A stretch of DNA of 64,000 bases from DATFDN01 sp963818725 (GTDB lineage Bacteria; Pseudomonadota; Alphaproteobacteria; Acetobacterales; Acetobacteraceae), in assembly GCA_963818725.1 (NCBI GenBank), contig CAWFTU010000001.1, positions 248,001-312,000 on the forward strand, in the 5' to 3' direction. Of this stretch, positions 9,266 through 17,985 are shown one piece after another. How positions within the stretch are numbered: the first letter of the stretch is position 1; each line of letters begins with the position of its first letter. The translations under genes were made by a program, and so were the position numbers. A model generated the notes under the pieces. That model saw nothing but the letters and a program-made list of their open reading frames with translations, was not told the DNA's origin and ran no database searches.

Positions 9266-10882
9266 TTAAGGGGCGCCGGGCAGCCCGAAGGCGTAGAGCT
9301 GGTAGTAGCCGGAGCCCCAGTAGAGCCTGCCGCCGACGATGGCGGGGCCACTAACCACGGAGCCGCCGCTCGCATACCGCCATAGGATGGCGCCGTCGCT
9401 GCCGTCGAGCGCCACCATGTCGCCAGAAGTCGAGCCGGCATACAACACGCCATTGGCGGCGCTGAGGAAACTGGACGCGCTGGCGCCAAGGTTTGGGTTG
9501 GCCGGGTTCGTCCCGGTCGCCGGAACCTGCCAGAGAATGGCGCCTGTCGCCGCGTCGAGCGCCGCGCAAAACCCGCCGTTCACGGTTTGGCCGGACGGTC
9601 GCAGCGTCGTCGTTGCGTTCTCTGAGTTGACGATGGGCACGTAGATGCGCTGCTTGTCCGTCGCCGTGCCCCACCCGATGCCGCCCAAGCTCCCGCCCGG
9701 ACCGACCTGGACCGCCCAGACTGTCTGCCCGGTGTCGGGGTCGAGTGCGTAGTAGGCGCCGCTCTTCGCCCCGGCGCCCACGATCTCTCGCTGCTGCCCG
9801 TTGATGATGGTGGCGAAGACGTTCGGACCAGCGCCGAAATCGTAATCCTGGCCGGCTGGCTGGGGGCAGGGCGTCGCTGGACTGGGCATGAGGCAGGAAA
9901 GGGTCCAGGTGTCCGGCGCGTAGAAGCTGCGCGCCCACTTGAGCTGGCCGGTGAACAGGTCGAGCGCCAGGACGCTGTTCACATGGTCGTCGGGCGAGAG
10001 GCAGGCGGCCTGGGCCTGCATGTTGCCGGCTTGCTGCACGCAGGCGGCAACGTCCGGCGGCAGCGAGTAGTTGTTGCCGGTGTCCACGTAGAGCGTGCCG
10101 CGCGTGAGGTCGATGGCGGAGCCGCTGCTCCAGATTGCGCCGCCGGTGTAGCCCTCCGGGACTGTGCTGAAGGACCAGGCAACCTGGCCGGTGTTGACGT
10201 CGAGGGCGACCAAGGAGCCACGGAAGGAGGGCTGGAAGCCCGGCGCCGCCGCCAGCGCCTCCTCACGGGACGACACGCCGACATAGACGAGACCGCCGAC
10301 CACGATCGGAGAGGCGGTGATGCGCGCGTTTGGATTTGGGTCCACCACCGTTTTCCAGGCGAGCGCGCCGGTGGCCTTGTCCACCGCGATCACCGTGGCG
10401 GACATCTGGTCGCCGATGATGACGGTGTTGGGGCTGATGGCCGGGCTGTTGCGCGAGAAGGAGCCGGCGATGCCGGTCCAGCCGGCGACCGCGCCGCGCC
10501 AGATCTGCGAGCCGGTGCGCGTGTCGATCCGGTAGAGATAGCCGCCCCCGTCCGGGACGTAGAGATCCGTTCCCTCCACCGTGGGGGCGGCGCGCACAAC
10601 ACCGGCCGTGGTGAACGTCCAGAGCGGCACGAGCCCGGCCACGGTCTGAGGTGTGAGCTGCGGCTCGACGAATGTGGCGTGGCTGTCCCACAGATCGTGG
10701 CCAGCGACGCTCCAATTTGGCGAGGAAACGCTCTCCAACACCTCGCGCGCTACCGCGGACACATCGGAGGGCGTCGACGTGCTCTGGGCTGATGAGGGAT
10801 TCTGAGCTCGGGCGGGGGCGGAAATCAAGAGGCTCGCGGCGGCAACGGCGGCGAACCGGCGTGCGGCGTGTCGTCCTGGCAT
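9266..10882 (-). CDS. Exported PQQ-type beta-propeller protein, polyvinyl alcohol dehydrogenase-like
   Basis: A 538-residue secreted protein with an N-terminal signal (ARRFAAVAAASLLISAPARA, possibly Tat) and an eight-bladed quinoprotein-like propeller. Repeats of the form LVALDVNTGQVAWSF, YYALDPDTGQTVWAV and CAALDAATGAILWQV are the WD-like tryptophan-docking blades. WSVAGHDLWDSHATFVEPQLT and QDYDFGAGPNVF resemble PVA dehydrogenase. No CxxCH is present, so it lacks the cytochrome domain found in some relatives. Binding of PQQ cannot be judged from sequence alone. An IS630 element ends 33 bases upstream of its ATG, which probably replaced its promoter. Confidence 0.75.
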   Translation of the reverse strand: MPGRHAARRFAAVAAASLLISAPARAQNPSSAQSTSTPSDVSAVAREVLESVSSPNWSVAGHDLWDSHATFVEPQLTPQTVAGLVPLWTFTTAGVVRAAPTVEGTDLYVPDGGGYLYRIDTRTGSQIWRGAVAGWTGIAGSFSRNSPAISPNTVIIGDQMSATVIAVDKATGALAWKTVVDPNPNARITASPIVVGGLVYVGVSSREEALAAAPGFQPSFRGSLVALDVNTGQVAWSFSTVPEGYTGGAIWSSGSAIDLTRGTLYVDTGNNYSLPPDVAACVQQAGNMQAQAACLSPDDHVNSVLALDLFTGQLKWARSFYAPDTWTLSCLMPSPATPCPQPAGQDYDFGAGPNVFATIINGQQREIVGAGAKSGAYYALDPDTGQTVWAVQVGPGGSLGGIGWGTATDKQRIYVPIVNSENATTTLRPSGQTVNGGFCAALDAATGAILWQVPATGTNPANPNLGASASSFLSAANGVLYAGSTSGDMVALDGSDGAILWRYASGGSVVSGPAIVGGRLYWGSGYYQLYAFGLPGAP

Positions 10883-11007
10883 CGCTTTCTTTCAAAAAGC
10901 GGACACCGCCCATTAGAGCGGGATGACATAAGCTTGAATCGCCTGGGGATTCTCAAACCACACGGAATTCGATTCAATCTGCTGGCTGGGATGGGAGGCC
11001 AGCATGG

Positions 11008-12004
11008 ATGGCGAGACCCTACTCCAACGATCTGCGGGAACGGGTTGTCGCTGCCGTGACGCGGGATGGCTTGTCGCGGCGTGAGGCGGCTCAGCGCTTC
11101 GGTGTCGGCGTCGGCACGGCGATCAAATGGATGCAGCGCTGGGGCGAGACGGGCAGCATCGAGCCTGGTCAGATGGGCGGAGCTGGCCAAGGTTCCAGCG
11201 GCGTCAGCCGTTGGAAGGCCAGCGGAGGGGGGCATCGGCCCAAGAAGCTGATCGGCGCGTGGCGAAGCTGGCTGCTCGAACGCTGCCACGAACGCGCCTT
11301 CACCTTGCGTGGTCTGGTTAGTGAACTGGCCGAACGGGGCTTGAAGGTCGACTATCGGTCCGTCTGGACGTTCGTCCATGCGGAGAAGCTGACGCACAAA
11401 AAAGACCCTGATCGCCAGCGAGCAGGACCGCGCCGATGTGGCGCGCCGTCGCGCGCAGTGGCTGCGCCACCGCGGTGATGTCGATCCCAAGCGGTTGGTG
11501 TTCATTGACGAAACCTGGGTCAAGACGAACATGGCCCCGCTGCGCGGCTGGGCACCGCGCGGCCAGCGCCTGAAAGCCAAAGTGCCGCACCGGCGCTGGA
11601 CAACCATGACCTTTCTGGCCGCGCTGCGCCATGACGGTGTGGAAGCACCTTGGCTGATTGATGGGCCGATCAATGGCGAGCGGTTCCGGCTGTATGTCGA
11701 GCAGGTGTTGGCACCGACGCTGCGCCCGACCGACATCGTCATCATGGACAATTTGGGCAGTCACAAGAGCAAAGCTGTGCGGCGCGCCATCCGGGCCACC
11801 GGCGCCAAGCTGTTCCTGCTGCCAAAATACTCACCCGACCTGAACCCGATCGAGATGTTGTTCCCCAAACTCAAGCACTGGCTGCGCCAGGCCGCAGGCC
11901 GAAGTGTCGAGACTATTTGCGGCACACTCGCCGAGACCCTCAATGCCGTCACTGCGACAGAATGCCGAAACTACTTCGCCCAGGCCGGATATGATCCAAC
12001 CTAA
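11008..12004 (+). pseudogene. IS630 transposase in two frames with a 17-residue insert
   Basis: The N-terminal part (MARPYSNDLRERVVAAV, helix-turn-helix REAAQRFGVGVGTAIKW) and the C-terminal DDE part (VFIDETW, DIVIMDNLGSHKS, LNPIEMLFPKLK) lie in different frames. The join is at a run of six A (11398-11403); with five A the protein reads LTHKKTLIASEQDRADVARRR without a break. It could be a mutation, a read error, or a programmed +1 shift, since some IS630 elements use frameshifting. The usual PGQMGGHRPKK is interrupted by an in-frame 17-residue insert (AGQGSSGVSRWKASGGG) encoded by the palindrome at 11179-11229. Confidence 0.85.
11179..11229. repeat. Imperfect palindromic mini-element, copy 1 (in IS630 transposase)
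   Basis: A 51-base unit starting GGAGCTGGCC and ending GGCCAGCGGAGGG. GCTGGCC pairs with GGCCAGC, and TTCCAGCGGC pairs 9 of 10 with GCCGTTGGAA around a short loop, with a four-base bulge. Removing it restores the ordinary transposase sequence GQMGGHRPKK in frame. A 50-base homologue is inside the ISAs1 element (16640-16689), with conserved arms and a divergent tip. End points are uncertain by a few bases because G residues flank both sides. Confidence 0.8.
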
Positions 12005-12155
12005 ACTCATCCCGCTCTAGCGCCAAAAGAGGAGCGGCAAGCCATCCTTTCAGCTTCAACTAATTGTGATTTATTTACTTTCACACAATTTGCTCGCGCG
12101 GAATTTTTCCCGAACGACAACATGACGCGGGTGCGCGCAAGCGTGGCGGAGGAGG

Positions 12156-13685
12156 TCAGTCATACACCGTGTGTGTCTGATCCAGGTCGGCGAAGCGCGT
12201 GAACTCCGCCTCGAAGAACAGGTCGATCTTGCCCGTCGGGCCATGGCGCTGCTTGGCGATGATCAGCTCGGATTTGTTGTGGACCTGCTCCATGTCGTGC
12301 TTCCACTTCTCGAGCTGCGTCTGGTACTTGTCGCTGGTCTCGAAGGCGATGGTCTTCGGCTCGCGCTGCTTGAGGTAGTACTCGTCGCGGTAGACGAACA
12401 TCACGCAGTCGGCGTCCTGCTCGATGGTGCCCGACTCGCGCAGGTCCGCGAGCTGCGGGCGCTTGTCCTCCCGGCTCTCCACGGCGCGCGAGAGCTGAGA
12501 AAGGGCGAGCACCGGAACCGCGAGCTCCTTAGCGAGCGCCTTCAGGCCCTGGGTGATCTGGCTGATCTCCAGCACCCGGCTTTCGGGGCGCGTGCCGGCG
12601 GAGGGGCGCATGAGCTGGAGGTAGTCCACGACCACCAGCGCCAGCCCGCGCGTGCGCTTGAGGCGCCGGCAACGCGTGCGCAGCGCCGACATGGTGATGG
12701 CCGGCGTGTCGTCGATCTGGATCGGCAGGCCGGCGATCTCGCGCGAGACTTGCACGAAGCGGTCGAAGTCCTTCTGGCCGATGTCGCCGCGCCGGATTCG
12801 GTCGGCGGAGATCCGCGCCTCCTCGGCCAGCAGGCGCGTGGCGAGCTGCTCGGCGCTCATTTCCAAGGAGAAGATCGCCACGCAGGACTTCGGCACGGCG
12901 TTCGGATCGGCGGCGCGCGCCTCCGCCAGCAGCGCCTTGGCGGCGCCGAACCCAACCTTGGTGGCGAGCGCGGTCTTGCCCATGCCGGGCCGCCCGGCGA
13001 GGATCAGCAGGTCCGAGGGATGCAGGCCGCCGGTGCGCGCGTCGATGTCGCGCAAGCCCGTGGTGAGGCCCGAGACGCCGCCCTGGCGATGGAAGGCGCG
13101 CTCGGCGCCAAGGATCGCCTCGGTCAGCGCGCGCTCGAACGGGATTGGCCCGCCACCGCCGCTGCCCTGGGTCGCGAGCTGGAACAGATTTTGCTCGGCC
13201 GCCTCGATTTGGTTGGCCCCGTCGAGCTCCGGGTCGGCGCCGAAGGCGTTGTTGACCACCACCTCGCCAATGTCGATGAGCTGGCGGCGCAGCCAGGCGT
13301 CGTGGATCGCGCGGCCATACTCGCCGGCGTTGATGATGCCGACCATCGCCGTCAGGAGCTGCGCGAGATAGGCGGTGCCGCCGACCTCCTCCAATACCCC
13401 GGTGTGCTCGAACTCGCCCTTCAGGGTCACGGCGTCGGCGAGCTGGCCGGCCTCGATCCGACGCACGATGGCGCGGTAGATGCGGCCATGGATCGGGTCG
13501 GCGAAGTGCTCGGCGGTCAGGAACTCGGCAACGCGCTCATAGGCCTTGTTGTTGGCGAGCAGCGCGCCGAGAAGCGCCTGCTCGGCCTGCAAGTTCTGCG
13601 GCGGCAAGCGCTGGGAGAGGCCAAGAAGGGGGGAATTGATCGTGTTCACGCCGGGCACTGTAAGCCGCCTTCGGCCCCGCTGCAC
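12156..13685 (-). CDS. dnaB: Replicative DNA helicase DnaB
   Basis: The hexameric helicase that unwinds DNA ahead of the replisome. The N-terminal domain (LPPQNLQAEQALLGALL) is followed by the RecA-like motor with Walker A GRPGMGKTALA, Walker B LVVVDYLQLM, the motif LSQLSRAVE and the R-finger region DLRESGTIEQDADCV. The longest frame gives 509 residues. The first 12 or so (MQRGRRRLTVPG) are not family-like, so a start at a nearby GTG (for example near 13649-13658) is possible. It is normally close to alr in related genomes; here about 3 kb of accessory DNA separates them. Confidence 0.93.
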   Translation of the reverse strand: MQRGRRRLTVPGVNTINSPLLGLSQRLPPQNLQAEQALLGALLANNKAYERVAEFLTAEHFADPIHGRIYRAIVRRIEAGQLADAVTLKGEFEHTGVLEEVGGTAYLAQLLTAMVGIINAGEYGRAIHDAWLRRQLIDIGEVVVNNAFGADPELDGANQIEAAEQNLFQLATQGSGGGGPIPFERALTEAILGAERAFHRQGGVSGLTTGLRDIDARTGGLHPSDLLILAGRPGMGKTALATKVGFGAAKALLAEARAADPNAVPKSCVAIFSLEMSAEQLATRLLAEEARISADRIRRGDIGQKDFDRFVQVSREIAGLPIQIDDTPAITMSALRTRCRRLKRTRGLALVVVDYLQLMRPSAGTRPESRVLEISQITQGLKALAKELAVPVLALSQLSRAVESREDKRPQLADLRESGTIEQDADCVMFVYRDEYYLKQREPKTIAFETSDKYQTQLEKWKHDMEQVHNKSELIIAKQRHGPTGKIDLFFEAEFTRFADLDQTHTVYD

Positions 13686-13739
13686 GCGCCCCCGCCTGTG
13701 GATAGGTGTGGATCACGGGGGTGAAACGCTTCCCCGACC

Positions 13740-14777
13740 TCAGTGAACGACCGGTCCGCCCGCCTTCTTCCAGGCGCCCATGCCGCCCTCGACATGGCAC
13801 GCGCTCGTCAGCCCGGCATCCTGCGCGGCCCGCACCGCCATCGCCGAGCGCTCGCCGAAGGCACAGAAGAACAGCAGGCGCTTGCGCGTCGCGATGGCGA
13901 GTTCGTGCAGCAGGCCGCCGGGCTGGAGGTTGTCCTCCAAGGCAGCGTAGGGAGCGTGCAGCGCGCCCTGGATGACGCCATGCTTCTCGCGCTCGGCCCG
14001 CTCGCGCAGGTCGATCAGCGCGACGTCGCACCGTCCGACCAGTGACTGCGCCGCCTCGGCCGTCACCGCCCAGCCGCGCCCGGCGATCTCGGCCTGTAGC
14101 AGGCCCTGGCGCATGTTGGCCGGCACCGCGACATCCATCATCTTGGGGTTCGACAGGTTCAGGCCGTTCATCAGCGCGACGTATTCCTCGGCCGATTTCA
14201 CCTGGAGCCGCGGGTTGAACGCCTTCTCCTCCCCGATCGTGCTGACCGTGTCGCCCTTGTAGTCATGGGCCGGAAAGACCAGCGTCTCGTCGGGCAGGCG
14301 CAATAGCCGATTGAAAATCGACTCGTATTGCGCGCGCGGGTCGCCGTTCTGGAAATCGGTGCGTCCGGTGCCCCGGATCAGCAGCGTGTCGCCGGTGAAC
14401 ACGCGGTCGGCCATCGCGAAGCTGTAGGAGTCGTCGGTGTGGCCTGGCGTATAGATCACGTCGAGCTTGATGCCCTCGATACAGAGCCGGTCGCCGTCGC
14501 TCACGCGCATGGAGACCACGTCAACGCCACTTTGCTCGCCCATCACCGTGACGCAGCGCGTGCGGTCGCGCAGCGCGCCGAGCCCGGTGATGTGATCGGC
14601 GTGCAGATGGGTATCGACCGCCTTGACCAGCTTGAGATCAAGCTCGCGGACAAGCTGCATATAGCGGTCCACCTTCTCGAGGACCGGATCGAGGATCAGC
14701 GCCTCGCCGCCGCGGCGGCTGGCAAGGAGATAAGTGTACGTGCCTGACGTGGCATCGAAGAGCTGACGGAAGATCAC
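13740..14777 (-). CDS. Persulfide dioxygenase-rhodanese fusion (ETHE1-like)
   Basis: About 345 residues with two domains. Residues 1-230 form a metallo-beta-lactamase fold of the ETHE1 type, with the iron-binding motif THLHADHITG, then TPGHTDDSYSF, FTGDTLLIRGTGRTDFQ and FPAHDYKG. The C-terminal rhodanese domain has the active loop CAFGERS. Such fusions oxidise glutathione persulfide to sulfite and exchange sulfane sulfur with thiosulfate, thus removing sulfide. I chose the GTG at 14775-14777 because GGAGG lies six bases before it; a TTG two codons earlier has no spacing for that site. The interrupted peroxiredoxin gene is divergent from it. Confidence 0.88.
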   Translation of the reverse strand: MIFRQLFDATSGTYTYLLASRRGGEALILDPVLEKVDRYMQLVRELDLKLVKAVDTHLHADHITGLGALRDRTRCVTVMGEQSGVDVVSMRVSDGDRLCIEGIKLDVIYTPGHTDDSYSFAMADRVFTGDTLLIRGTGRTDFQNGDPRAQYESIFNRLLRLPDETLVFPAHDYKGDTVSTIGEEKAFNPRLQVKSAEEYVALMNGLNLSNPKMMDVAVPANMRQGLLQAEIAGRGWAVTAEAAQSLVGRCDVALIDLRERAEREKHGVIQGALHAPYAALEDNLQPGGLLHELAIATRKRLLFFCAFGERSAMAVRAAQDAGLTSACHVEGGMGAWKKAGGPVVH

Positions 14778-15484
14778 GACCAACCTCCGGCGGCCGGGGA
14801 AGAAAAAACTCTACTGCGAATCACCCCCTTCACGCTACATCTATGTTGTCAAACACGCTAAAAGGAGTTGCCATGTCGCTTAGGCTGAATGCCAGGGCTG
14901 TTCAACGCTTTCGAATGATGGTGAGTGAGAGCACGTTTTTGATGCCTGCGAGACCGGCGCGGTAGCGATCCTGGCTGAGCGTGTCCGTCTGGTTGGCCTT
15001 GAGGATGTTGAAGGCGAAGCTGCGCAGGCGAGCAAACACGCCTGGGTTGGTGCGGATGCGCGAGCGGTCTTCGCCCAAGGTGACGTCGCGGCTGTAATGC
15101 GAGGTGGTCTCGATCCTCCAGTGCGCGCGGATTGCCTCGGCGGCGCGGGTGGCGGTGACCGGGGTGTTTGAAACGTAGAAGGCCATCTCGGCGGAGTGGC
15201 GCAGCAGCCCGGTCTTGGCGTTGCGGGTGTAGACAGTGCGCTCGACACGGATGATGGCGGCCACGTGCGGATGCCAGTCGGTGTCGGCCAGCGTGTCGGC
15301 GGGATCGAAGACGGTGACGGTGCGACGTTCGTCGCGGTTGCGGCCCTTGTTATGGCTGTGGACAGACCCGAGTGGTGTTGTGGTGGCCGAAGCCGCCTGG
15401 ATTTTCTGGTGCAGGGTCGGCTGGTTGTCCTTGACGCCGACGATCAGGGCGACGTTGGCTCCTGCTGCAACCTCGAAATGTTTT

Positions 15485-16516
15485 CCTGATTACACATAAA
15501 CCTCAGCCAATTTCAGGAGTCGGTAGGGCATAGGGGTGGTTCGGACGGCGGCCCATGTGAGACGCGGGATCATGGCGGCCAGATCGTATCGTCGGTTGAA
15601 GCGGTATTCGAATTCGGCGAGGTAGCGCGGAACATGCTTGCGGTTGATGGCACGGTAGGTGCCCGTGATGGCGGCCTTGATGTTGCCGAGCGCGGTGTTG
15701 GCCCATTTGAAGGCTGGCGTCCGAGCCGCTTTTGGTCCTGACCCGGTCTTGACGACTTGGTGCGCGCACCCGGCGTCTGCGACGCTGGCGAAACACTGAA
15801 GGCCATCGCTGACGACAGAGCAGTCTGGATCGAGGCTGCGCTTGGCGAACCCTGCGATCGAGGTTGCACAGAAGCTGGTGACCCGGCGCAGCTTCAGGCG
15901 AACCGGCTTTCCCTGGGTGGTCGTCTCGACAGCGGCGACGAACGGCGTCTTGCCAGGCGCCCCGCGGCCGCGCTTTCCGCCGGAGCGCTCGCCGCCGAGA
16001 TGGGCGTCGTCGATCTCGATCCTGCCGCTCAGGCGCTTGGTCGCATCACGCTCAAGCATGACCTGCTTCAGCTTGTGTTTGACCTTCCAGGCGGTGGTCT
16101 GCGTCACCCCAAGGCGACGCCCCAGTTCGATGCTGGAGATGCCTTGCTTGGTCTGGGTCAGGCGATAGATCGCACGAAACCATAGCCGCAGCGGCAGATG
16201 GGTTGATGCAAAGATCGTCCCGGCAATCGGCGAGGTCTGCCGGCGGCACTTGGTGCACTGATAGAGATCGCGGGTCGTCACCAGACTATACTGCCTGCCG
16301 CCGCATACCGGGCACTCAAAGCCACGCGGCCAGCGTGACGCGATGACGATCGCCCGGCATTGCTCCTCGGTGCCGTACTGCTGTTCGAACGCGGGTTCGC
16401 TGAGACCCTTCTGGAACTGCACGACATTACGAGCCACTGCCACACCCTCATGAAATGCCACAAATTCCCTGACCTGCTACCAGGCGTTTCGTGACTGAGG
16501 GAAGTGCGTAATCAGG
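15485..16516 (-). mobile_element. IS1595-family insertion sequence nested in ISAs1
   Basis: A 1032-bp element with ends CCTGATTAC (left) and GTAATCAGG (right), flanked by the 8-bp target duplication AATGTTTT (15477-15484 and 16517-16524). An 8-bp duplication fits IS1595. It carries one intact transposase gene and appears to be the most recent insertion in this nest. Confidence 0.92.
15490..16461 (-). CDS. IS1595-family transposase (zinc ribbon plus ISXO2-like domain)
   Basis: An intact 323-residue transposase. It has an N-terminal zinc ribbon (CPVCG near 50 and CTKCRRQ near 73) for DNA binding and then an ISXO2-like catalytic domain. Candidate catalytic residues lie in RIEIDDAHLGGERSG, VVSDGLQCF and the Asn/Glu-containing stretch HVPRYLAEFEYRFNRR. 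The start codon used is GTG and the stop lies within the left end of the element. The element may still be mobile. Confidence 0.9.
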   Translation of the reverse strand: MAFHEGVAVARNVVQFQKGLSEPAFEQQYGTEEQCRAIVIASRWPRGFECPVCGGRQYSLVTTRDLYQCTKCRRQTSPIAGTIFASTHLPLRLWFRAIYRLTQTKQGISSIELGRRLGVTQTTAWKVKHKLKQVMLERDATKRLSGRIEIDDAHLGGERSGGKRGRGAPGKTPFVAAVETTTQGKPVRLKLRRVTSFCATSIAGFAKRSLDPDCSVVSDGLQCFASVADAGCAHQVVKTGSGPKAARTPAFKWANTALGNIKAAITGTYRAINRKHVPRYLAEFEYRFNRRYDLAAMIPRLTWAAVRTTPMPYRLLKLAEVYV

Positions 16517-16639
16517 AATGTTTTTTTGGCAATGCAGCGCGTCGAGTGTGACGATGGTGCCGCGAGCGATGCCGAGTTCGGCCAGCAGCATCTGTGCCGC
16601 CGGGATTTCGTTGGATTTCTCGGCGATGTCGATGTGGGC

Positions 16640-16689
16640 GGAGCTGGCAAAGGTTCCGACTGCGTAGCAGGTGGAAAGCCAGCGGAGGG
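16640..16689. repeat. Imperfect palindromic mini-element, copy 2 (in ISAs1 transposase)
   Basis: A 50-base unit with the same arms as the copy in IS630: GGAGCTGGC, AAGGTTCC, TGGAA and GCCAGCGGAGGG are shared, while the loop region differs. GCTGGC pairs with GCCAGC, and TTCCGACTGC pairs 8 of 10 with GCAGGTGGAA. Its removal restores the transposase frame. Both copies are preceded by GGGC. Confidence 0.8.
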
Positions 16690-17942
16690 GAGCACCAAGG
16701 CGGTGTCGGTGGCAAATGCGCTCAGCACCTGGGCAGAGGCACGATCGCGGAACTTATCAAAGCTGCCGCGCAGCGTCTTGCCATCCAGGGCAATGCTGCC
16801 CTGCCCAGGCGTGGCGCGCGCCGCCTGCAGCAGGGCGGCATGGTGGCGGAAGACCCCCTCCACCGTGGCCGGGTCGAGCCCTTGGAGAATGTAGCGGACG
16901 GCGGTGTGCGCGGGTGCGCGGCGCCAGTTCAGGCCGAAGGCCGCGTTCAGCCTGCGGCGATGGACGCCGATGAAGGTGACAATGCCACGATACGAGTTGC
17001 AGCCGGTCACGATGGCGAGGATGGCGAACAGCAGCACGTGGGGCAGCCCGTAGAGCTTCCCCTGCGCCCGGCGCGGATCAGGGACGTCCGCCAGCACGTC
17101 CAGCAACGGCGAAAACGCAGCCACGGCACCCTCCGACCCCGTTGCCGCCCCAAGGGTCAGACATTTGCCGGCTCGGGAATCCCCCTTGGATCAGCCGCCT
17201 CACTTCACCCCACATGTGTGGCAGGGCGGCCTCAGTGAAGGCAATGCGGCAGCGTTGAACAGCCCTGGGCTGAATGCCGAGGCGCCGGACTTCACCGCCG
17301 AGACGACGCACGGGCCGATCCGGTTTCACGAGTGGATCGGCGTCGGGTGGGCCATCCTGTTTTCGCATCCGAAGGACTTCACCCCGGTCTGCACCACCGA
17401 GCTCGGCTCCATGGCGCGGCTGAAACCCGAGTTCGATCGTCGCAACTGCAAGATTATCGGGTTGAGTGTCGATCCCGTGGACGACCATGCGCGCTGGGCC
17501 AAGGACATCGAGGAGACCCAGGGCCACGCCGTCACCTATCCCATGATCGGCGACCCCGCGCTGAAGGTGGCCAAGCTTTATGGCATGCTGCCCGAGGACG
17601 CCGGCAGCGGCTCCAATGGGCGGACGGCGGCCGACAACGCCACGGCGCGCACGGTTTTCGTCATCGGCCCCGACAAGAGGATCAAGGCGACGCTGACCTA
17701 CCCCATGAGCACGGGCCGCAATTTCGACGAGGTGCTGCGCCTGCTCGATTCCTGCCAACTGACAAGTCGGCATCCGGTGGCCACCCCGGCCAACTGGACT
17801 CAGGGCGGGGACGTTATCATTTCGCCCGCCATGCCCGACGAACAGGCGCGACGACGATTTCCCAACGGGTGGAAGGCGCTGAAGCCGTACCTGCGACTGG
17901 TGGCCCAGCCAAGCGGGTAAGGATTGAGGCGGGGCCGCTATC

Positions 17943-17972
17943 CCTCTCTTCCCGCTTTGGCGGGAAGAGAGG
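17943..17972. terminator. Perfect 13-bp hairpin between convergent genes
   Basis: CCTCTCTTCCCGC and GCGGGAAGAGAGG form a perfect stem around a TTTG loop, placed between the peroxiredoxin stop and the convergent SDR stop. No T run follows on either side, so it is a candidate bidirectional terminator or mRNA-stabilising hairpin rather than a classical intrinsic terminator. Confidence 0.5.
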
Positions 17973-17985
17973 ACTGGGGCGCCGT

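Larger units (their letters stand above)
10916..12017 (+). mobile_element. IS630-family insertion sequence, complete
   Basis: A 1.1-kb element bounded by the inverted repeat GAGCGGGATGA (10916-10926) and its complement TCATCCCGCTC (12007-12017). TA dinucleotides flank both ends (10914-10915 and 12018-12019), the target duplication expected of IS630/Tc1-mariner elements. It contains one transposase gene in two frames and a 51-bp palindromic insert. It sits between dnaB and the promoterless end of the PVADH-like gene. Confidence 0.9.
14902..17124 (-). pseudogene. ISAs1-family transposase, broken by two insertions
   Basis: The N-terminal half, from a GTG at 17122-17124, reads LLDVLADVPDPRRAQGK and SIALDGKTLRGSFDKF (first catalytic Asp region). 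The C-terminal half reads RAHWRIETTSHYSRDVTLGEDRSR and ends KRstop inside the left terminal repeat. In between lie the 50-bp palindrome, whose removal gives LVLAHIDIAEKSNEIPAAQ in one frame, and the IS1595 element with its duplicated AATGTTTT. After excising both, one more base in the T run at 16521-16527 would be needed for a continuous frame. Confidence 0.88.
14893..17267 (-). mobile_element. ISAs1-family insertion sequence, interrupted by IS1595 and a palindrome
   Basis: The terminal repeats are CAGGGCTGTTCAACGCT at the left end and its complement at the right end (17251-17267). A 10-bp target duplication GGCTGAATGC flanks it (14883-14892 and 17268-17277). Without the nested IS1595 (plus its duplication) and the 50-bp palindrome the element would be about 1.28 kb, normal for this family. 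It disrupts a peroxiredoxin gene six codons after its start. Confidence 0.92.
14873..17920 (+). pseudogene. 1-Cys peroxiredoxin (Prx6/AhpC-TSA family), split by an ISAs1 element
   Basis: The gene starts at an ATG behind AAAAGGAG and reads MSLRLN before an insertion sequence begins at 14893. After the element the same frame continues at 17278 as AEAPDFTAETTHG. Joining 14873-14892 to 17278-17920 gives exactly 220 codons plus stop. The restored protein has the peroxidatic Cys45 in DFTPVCTTELG, a LSVDPVDDH motif and the Prx6-type C-terminus (NWTQGGDVIISPAM). It would reduce peroxides with one catalytic cysteine. In this genome the native protein cannot be made; a start inside the IS could at best give an altered N-terminus. 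Confidence 0.93.

Noticed and set aside
11175..11233. GGGC on both sides of the palindrome in IS630 as a 4-bp target duplication
   Set aside because: Counting one GGGC as duplicated would make the native transposase lose its GGHR codons, and the ISAs1 copy has GAGC on its right side, so the evidence is not enough.
17165..17920. Full peroxiredoxin starting at an ATG at 17165
   Set aside because: The first 40 codons of that frame are the right end of the ISAs1 element; the native start is at 14873.
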